This document shows positions 60,597-64,000 of a stretch of 64,000 bases of DNA, in pieces (position 1 is the stretch's first letter; each line of letters begins with the position of its first letter). The position numbers and the translations under genes are program-made. The stretch is taken from NCBI GenBank assembly GCA_040414485.1, contig JBEDUK010000072.1, positions 1-64,000 on the forward strand, read 5' to 3'. Origin of the DNA: JBEDUK01 sp040414485. GTDB taxonomy: Bacteria > Actinomycetota > UBA4738. Below the pieces are notes generated by a model that was not told the origin of the DNA, did not search any database, and was given only the letters and a program-made list of their open reading frames with translations.

Positions 60597-61381
60597 GCGC
60601 CGAACGGTCCCACGACCGGATCGAGGAGTTGATCGCTCTCGACGCGCTCGTCGGCCTGGACGAGGCCGAACGGGCCGAGCTGGCGGCCGCCCTGGTCGAA
60701 CACGGCGACGATTGCCCCGTCTGCGCCGAGCTGCTCGCGTCCACCGCCGACGCCGCCGCCGCGTTCGCGTTCGCGCTCGAGCCCGCCGAGGCACCGGACG
60801 GAGCCGAGGAACGCCTGATCGCCGCGGCGTCGGCCCGACCCGTGCCGACGTTCTCGCCCGCTGCAGCGCCGGTCCTGACGCCCTTGCCGGGGGGCGCCGA
60901 CGAACCGACGAAGGAACGAAGGCCCCGATCGATCGGACGGTGGGTCGCCGCGGTGGCCGTCGCCGCCGCGCTGCTGGTGGGCGGCATCTCGGGCTTCGTT
61001 GCGGCGCCGCGCGCCCCGTCGGGAACCACGCAGTTCCTGGCCTTCGCCGCGCAGCCGGGGACGCGCTTCGCGTCGTTCCCGACGAAGGACGGCTCGAGCC
61101 TCACGGTCGCGTACCGGCCGGGAGAGACGAACGCGTGGATCTTCGGCTCTGGGCTGCAGAAGCCGGCCGGGGGCAAGACCTATCAGCTGTGGTGGGGGGC
61201 GAAGGGCACGCCGCTCGAGGGAATGCACTCGGCCGGGGTGTTCGTCCCCATCCACGGCAACGTCGTCTCGCCCGTGACCGTGGACACGTCGCAACCCGGC
61301 ACGCTCCTCGGAATCACGATCGAGCCGCCCGGCGGGAGCCCCGCGCCCACCAGCCCGCCGATCACCGCGACGACGGTCTGA
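60593..61381 (+). CDS. Anti-sigma factor, RskA-like, single-pass membrane
   Basis: 262 aa from the ATG at 60593 overlapping the sigma stop. The N-terminal anti-sigma domain (about 8-75) includes IEELIALDALVGLDEAERAEL and HGDDCPVCAELLA, a zinc-type H-x4-C-x2-C site. A membrane helix (WVAAVAVAAALLVGGISGFVA, about 122-142) follows. The extracytoplasmic RskA domain has YRPGETNAWIFGSGL, GKTYQLWWGAKG and VDTSQPGTLLGITIEPPGG. It holds the upstream sigma factor at the membrane until a signal triggers release, probably by proteolysis. Confidence 0.93.
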   Translation: MSAERSHDRIEELIALDALVGLDEAERAELAAALVEHGDDCPVCAELLASTADAAAAFAFALEPAEAPDGAEERLIAAASARPVPTFSPAAAPVLTPLPGGADEPTKERRPRSIGRWVAAVAVAAALLVGGISGFVAAPRAPSGTTQFLAFAAQPGTRFASFPTKDGSSLTVAYRPGETNAWIFGSGLQKPAGGKTYQLWWGAKGTPLEGMHSAGVFVPIHGNVVSPVTVDTSQPGTLLGITIEPPGGSPAPTSPPITATTV

Positions 61382-61422
61382 CCTGGCGCTGGCGCGAACC
61401 GTTCGGCCGCGACGACGGCGTG

Positions 61423-61959
61423 CTACGACTCCCCTTTCGCCCGACGCGCCTCCAGGATCGCGGTCTTGCGCGCGAGCCGGGCCTCGCGGCGGAGCTTCGC
61501 CTCCCGCTGCCGCTGCCGATCCCGGTCGGTCTCTGGCTCCAGGGCCGGCACCGGACACGGCCGCCCGTGCTCGTCCAGGGCCACGTACACCAGGTAGGCG
61601 CTGGAGGTGTGGACCTTCCGTCCGGTCCGGTAGTTCTCGGCCTCGACGCGCACCCCGACCTCGACCGAGGTCCGGCCGCTGTCGTTCACCATGGCCTTGA
61701 CCGTCACCACGTCGCCGACGAAGACCGGCTCCATGAACGACATCTCGTCCATGGCGACGGTCACCACGGGCCCACGGCAGTGCTTCATGGCCGACAGGCC
61801 GGCGGCGGTATCGACCATCTTCATGACCTCACCGCCGTGCACGTTGCCCAGCAGGTTCGCGTCGCTCGGCTCCATGAGGCGGACCAGCGCGACCGACGAC
61901 GCGGACGGCGGCTTCGGTGCCCGGTCGGGTCCGTCGATGCCGGTCTGTGGTGCCTCCAT
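61423..61959 (-). CDS. Acyl-CoA thioesterase, hotdog fold
   Basis: 178 aa from the ATG at 61959 (GGAGG five bases upstream); an in-frame start at 62013 is less likely. MEPSDANLLGNVHGGEVMKM gives the hotdog helix with its N-x-x-G-x-x-H-G-G active-site turn. Strands AYLVYVALDEHGRPCPVP and VVTVAMDEMSFMEPVFVGD complete the fold (in pieces), and a basic helical tail (DRQRQREAKLRREARLARK) closes the protein. YciA/BFIT-type enzymes of this length hydrolyse acyl-CoA. It converges on the anti-sigma gene. Confidence 0.9.
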   Translation of the reverse strand: MEAPQTGIDGPDRAPKPPSASSVALVRLMEPSDANLLGNVHGGEVMKMVDTAAGLSAMKHCRGPVVTVAMDEMSFMEPVFVGDVVTVKAMVNDSGRTSVEVGVRVEAENYRTGRKVHTSSAYLVYVALDEHGRPCPVPALEPETDRDRQRQREAKLRREARLARKTAILEARRAKGES

Positions 61960-62085
61960 CCCCGCCTCCTTCGTCCCGCGCCCCAGGGTCCCCTGTTCGG
62001 GGGTCCCCCGCATGTCCGGCTCGCGCTCCCTGGAACTGCTCTGCTAGGGTGCTCCACAAGCCCAACAACTCGCCAGGAGGTGGCC

Positions 62086-62853
62086 GTGGCCTCTGACACG
62101 ACGACCTTCCCCGACGAACTGGCAGAGCTCTGGCAAGCGTATCGGGAGCAGGACTCACAGCAAGCGCGCGAGCGACTGATCCTGCAGTACGCGCCGCTCG
62201 TGAAATACGTGGTCGGCCGGATCGCCGGCCGGCTTCCCGGACACGTCGATCGAGGCGACCTGATCTCGAGTGGCGTGTTCGGCCTGATCGACGCCGTGGA
62301 GCGCTTCGATCCGCGCCGCGGCGCACGCTTCGAGTCCTACGCGCTCCTGCGCATCCGGGGAGCGATCATGGACGAGCTCCGCGGGATCGACTGGGTTCCG
62401 CGCTCGGTCCGCTCGATGGCCAAGCAGATCGAGCAGGCGCAACAGGACCTGGAGAGCGAACTGCAGCGGACCGCGTCCGACGACGAGGTTGCGAATCGCC
62501 TCGGCCTCGCGGTCGGCGACGTGCGGTCCGCCATGCAGCAGGTCGGCGAGGCGTCCGTCCTCGGTCTCGACCACGTGACGAGCGACGCCGAGGAGAGCCC
62601 GCACAGCCTTCTCCACCGGGTCTCCGGCCTCCCCGGCGAGCCCGGCCACACGCCCGCCGAGCAGCAGCAGCGCGCCGAGGTTGTCGAGACGATCAACGAG
62701 CTGGAGGAGCGCGAGCGGCTTGTCGTCACGCTGTACTACTACGGCGGCCTGACGCTCGCGGACATCGCCGAGGTCCTGGGGCTCTCGGAGGCGCGGGTGT
62801 GCCAGATGCGCGGCCACGCCCTCCGCGAACTTCGCATGCTGTGGGCCAGCTGA
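62086..62853 (+). CDS. FliA/WhiG-type alternative sigma factor
   Basis: 255 aa from a GTG at 62086 with AGGAGG five bases upstream; the frame is open much further as shadow. Regions 1.2-2: YAPLVKYVVGRIAGRLP, DLISSGVFGLIDAVERFDP, SYALLRIRGAIMDELRGIDWVPR. Region 3: AKQIEQAQQDLESELQR. Region 4: LEERERLVVTLYYYGGLTL and IAEVLGLSEARVCQMRGHALREL. These match FliA and the actinobacterial WhiG. No flagellar or sporulation gene, and no FlgM, is in the window, so the role (motility or development) is open. Confidence 0.93.
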   Translation: MASDTTTFPDELAELWQAYREQDSQQARERLILQYAPLVKYVVGRIAGRLPGHVDRGDLISSGVFGLIDAVERFDPRRGARFESYALLRIRGAIMDELRGIDWVPRSVRSMAKQIEQAQQDLESELQRTASDDEVANRLGLAVGDVRSAMQQVGEASVLGLDHVTSDAEESPHSLLHRVSGLPGEPGHTPAEQQQRAEVVETINELEERERLVVTLYYYGGLTLADIAEVLGLSEARVCQMRGHALRELRMLWAS

Positions 62854-62875
62854 CCCGGCCCGAGGCGACGCGGGT

Positions 62876-64000
62876 TCAGCCGCCGTAGCGCTTGCCGACG
62901 TCCCGCGCGATCACCACGCGCTGGATCTGGTTGGTCCCCTCGTAGATCTGCGTGATCTTCGCGTCGCGCATCATGCGTTCGACCGGGTACTCCCGCATGT
63001 AGCCGTAGCCGCCCAGCACCTGGACCGCGTCGGTGGTGACCTTCATGGCCGCGTCTCCCGCGTAGCACTTGGCCACGCTGGCGAAGTAGGTCATGCGTGG
63101 GTCCTTCGCATCCACCAGGCTCGCGGCCCGGTAGGTCAGCATGCGCGACGCCTCGATCTCCATCGCCATGTCGGCCAGCATGAACTGCAGGCCCTCCTGG
63201 TGCGCGATCGGCTTGCCGAACTGCTGGCGCTCGTTCGCGTAGCGCGCCGCGATGTCGAAGGCCCCCTGCGCGATGCCGAGCGCCTGCGCGGCGATCGTCG
63301 GCCGTGAGTAGTCGAGCGTGCGCATGGCGTACGTGAACCCCTCACCCTCCTCCCCCACCAGCCGATCCACCGGGATCTCCGCGCGGTCGAAGTAGACCTC
63401 GCGGGTGGGCGAGCCGCGGATGCCCATCTTGTCCTCCTTCTTGCCGAAGGAGACGCCGGGATCGTCCGCGTAGACGAGGAAGGCCGAGATGCCCTTCGCG
63501 CGGAGTTCGGGATCCCGGGTCGCGAAGACGAGATAGCCATCCGAAACGCCCGCCCCGGTGATGAACCGCTTCGTCCCCGTCAGGCGCCAGCCTCCGTCCG
63601 CAGTGGGCTCGTACCGCGTCTTCATCGCCACGGCGTCGGATCCGCTGGCGGGCTCGGTCAGGCAGTAGGACATCTGGTGCCGGCCGTCGGAGATCCCGCC
63701 GAAGAGTTCCCGTCGCTGCTCGTCCGTGCCCGCGAGCATGACCGGGATCGCCCCCAGGCGGCTCACTGCGGGGATGAGCGCGCACCCGGCGGTGACGCGC
63801 GAGATCTCCTCCACCATCAGGCACATCGTGAGCGAGCCCCCGCCTCCCCCGCCGAACTCCTCCGGGTAGCCGACGGCCATCAGGCCGTTCTCGACGAAGA
63901 GCTTGTGGACGTCCTCGGGGAACTCGTCGGACTCGTCGATCTCGGCCGCCCGTTCGTAGCCGATCTGGCGTTCGACGATGTCGCGCACGACCTGCCGGAA
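62876..64000 (-). CDS. Acyl-CoA dehydrogenase (5' end beyond the window)
   Basis: The frame is open to the window edge at 64000 and continues as FRQVVRDIVERQIG, the usual N-terminal helix, so the start lies outside; at least 374 residues are visible. FAD/substrate motifs: QMSYCLTEPASGSDAVAMKT, RLTGTKRFITGAGVSDG, the NERQQFGKPIAHQEGLQFML helix with the neighbouring TYRAASLVD, QVLGGYGYMREYPVERMMRD and ITQIYEGTNQIQRVVIARD. The glutamate in YEGTNQ is the catalytic base of this family. It would pass electrons to EtfAB. Confidence 0.95.
   Translation of the reverse strand, partial: FRQVVRDIVERQIGYERAAEIDESDEFPEDVHKLFVENGLMAVGYPEEFGGGGGGSLTMCLMVEEISRVTAGCALIPAVSRLGAIPVMLAGTDEQRRELFGGISDGRHQMSYCLTEPASGSDAVAMKTRYEPTADGGWRLTGTKRFITGAGVSDGYLVFATRDPELRAKGISAFLVYADDPGVSFGKKEDKMGIRGSPTREVYFDRAEIPVDRLVGEEGEGFTYAMRTLDYSRPTIAAQALGIAQGAFDIAARYANERQQFGKPIAHQEGLQFMLADMAMEIEASRMLTYRAASLVDAKDPRMTYFASVAKCYAGDAAMKVTTDAVQVLGGYGYMREYPVERMMRDAKITQIYEGTNQIQRVVIARDVGKRYGG

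Noticed and set aside
1..64000. CRISPR arrays, insertion sequences, rRNA genes or prophage
   Set aside because: No regularly spaced repeats, transposase motifs, rRNA segments or phage structural genes were seen on either strand.

Overview
This is a GC-rich chromosomal window from a bacterium, most likely a deep-branching actinomycete (Actinomycetota). That placement is inferred from several observations: GTG/TTG starts and ATGA overlaps are very common; an ECF sigma factor is paired with an RskA-like anti-sigma factor; there is a WhiG/FliA-type sigma factor, an LCP protein with a C-terminal LytR_C domain and a DUF4349 protein; GatCAB is present; and the capsule-type cluster has no outer-membrane exporter. 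Genes are packed tightly. No gene-free stretch reaches 300 bases, the longest being about 275 bases at 17720-17994. I saw no rRNA, CRISPR array, IS element, phage gene or integrase.

Layout. 1-1232: the end of an ECF sigma gene overlapping a membrane DUF4349 gene. 1388-3126: etfBA. 3146-17719: a polysaccharide cluster. It holds a Wzz/tyrosine-kinase regulator, a WbaP-like phosphoglycosyltransferase, a UDP-GlcNAc 2-epimerase, a WecG/TagA glycosyltransferase, a GT4 enzyme, two sulfotransferases and one very large protein that joins a Wzx-type flippase to a Wzy/ligase-type polymerase. Two paralogous secreted proteins of unknown family lie in the same cluster. 17995-19191: another GT4 enzyme. 19217-29961: nucleoside salvage, with upp, thymidine phosphorylase, a BmpA-type nucleoside ABC importer, deoC, an aldehyde dehydrogenase and a short pseudo-aldehyde-dehydrogenase partner. 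Together these would import nucleosides, release deoxyribose phosphate, split it to acetaldehyde and glyceraldehyde-3-phosphate, and oxidise the acetaldehyde. 30090-33603: a secreted PQQ-type propeller, a MerR regulator with a textbook MerR promoter, and a secreted repeat propeller.

33793-40467: a minus-strand run of glcD, glcE, glcF, an EamA transporter and an MFS exporter. 40452-43277: a GNAT enzyme, tRNA-Glu(CTC) and three small secreted or membrane proteins. 43388-46907: an orphan histidine kinase divergent from a Ser/Thr kinase. 46856-51976: a minus-strand run of an aminotransferase, serA, an FAH-family hydrolase and gltX. 52069-57963: an AlkA-like glycosylase, then LCP, gatC, gatA, a ribbon-helix-helix gene and gatB. 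The small regulator sits inside the gat operon behind a repeated CGCCATA array. 58008-64000: an acyl-CoA synthetase, an ECF sigma/anti-sigma pair, a hotdog thioesterase, a FliA/WhiG sigma factor and an acyl-CoA dehydrogenase running off the end.

The items I find most unusual are the flippase-polymerase fusion (12436-15612), the split ALDH16-like pair beside a eukaryote-like deoC (26596-29961), the ribbon-helix-helix gene with its repeat array within gatCAB (54201-54677), and the MerR promoter that predicts an almost leaderless mRNA (32435-32465).
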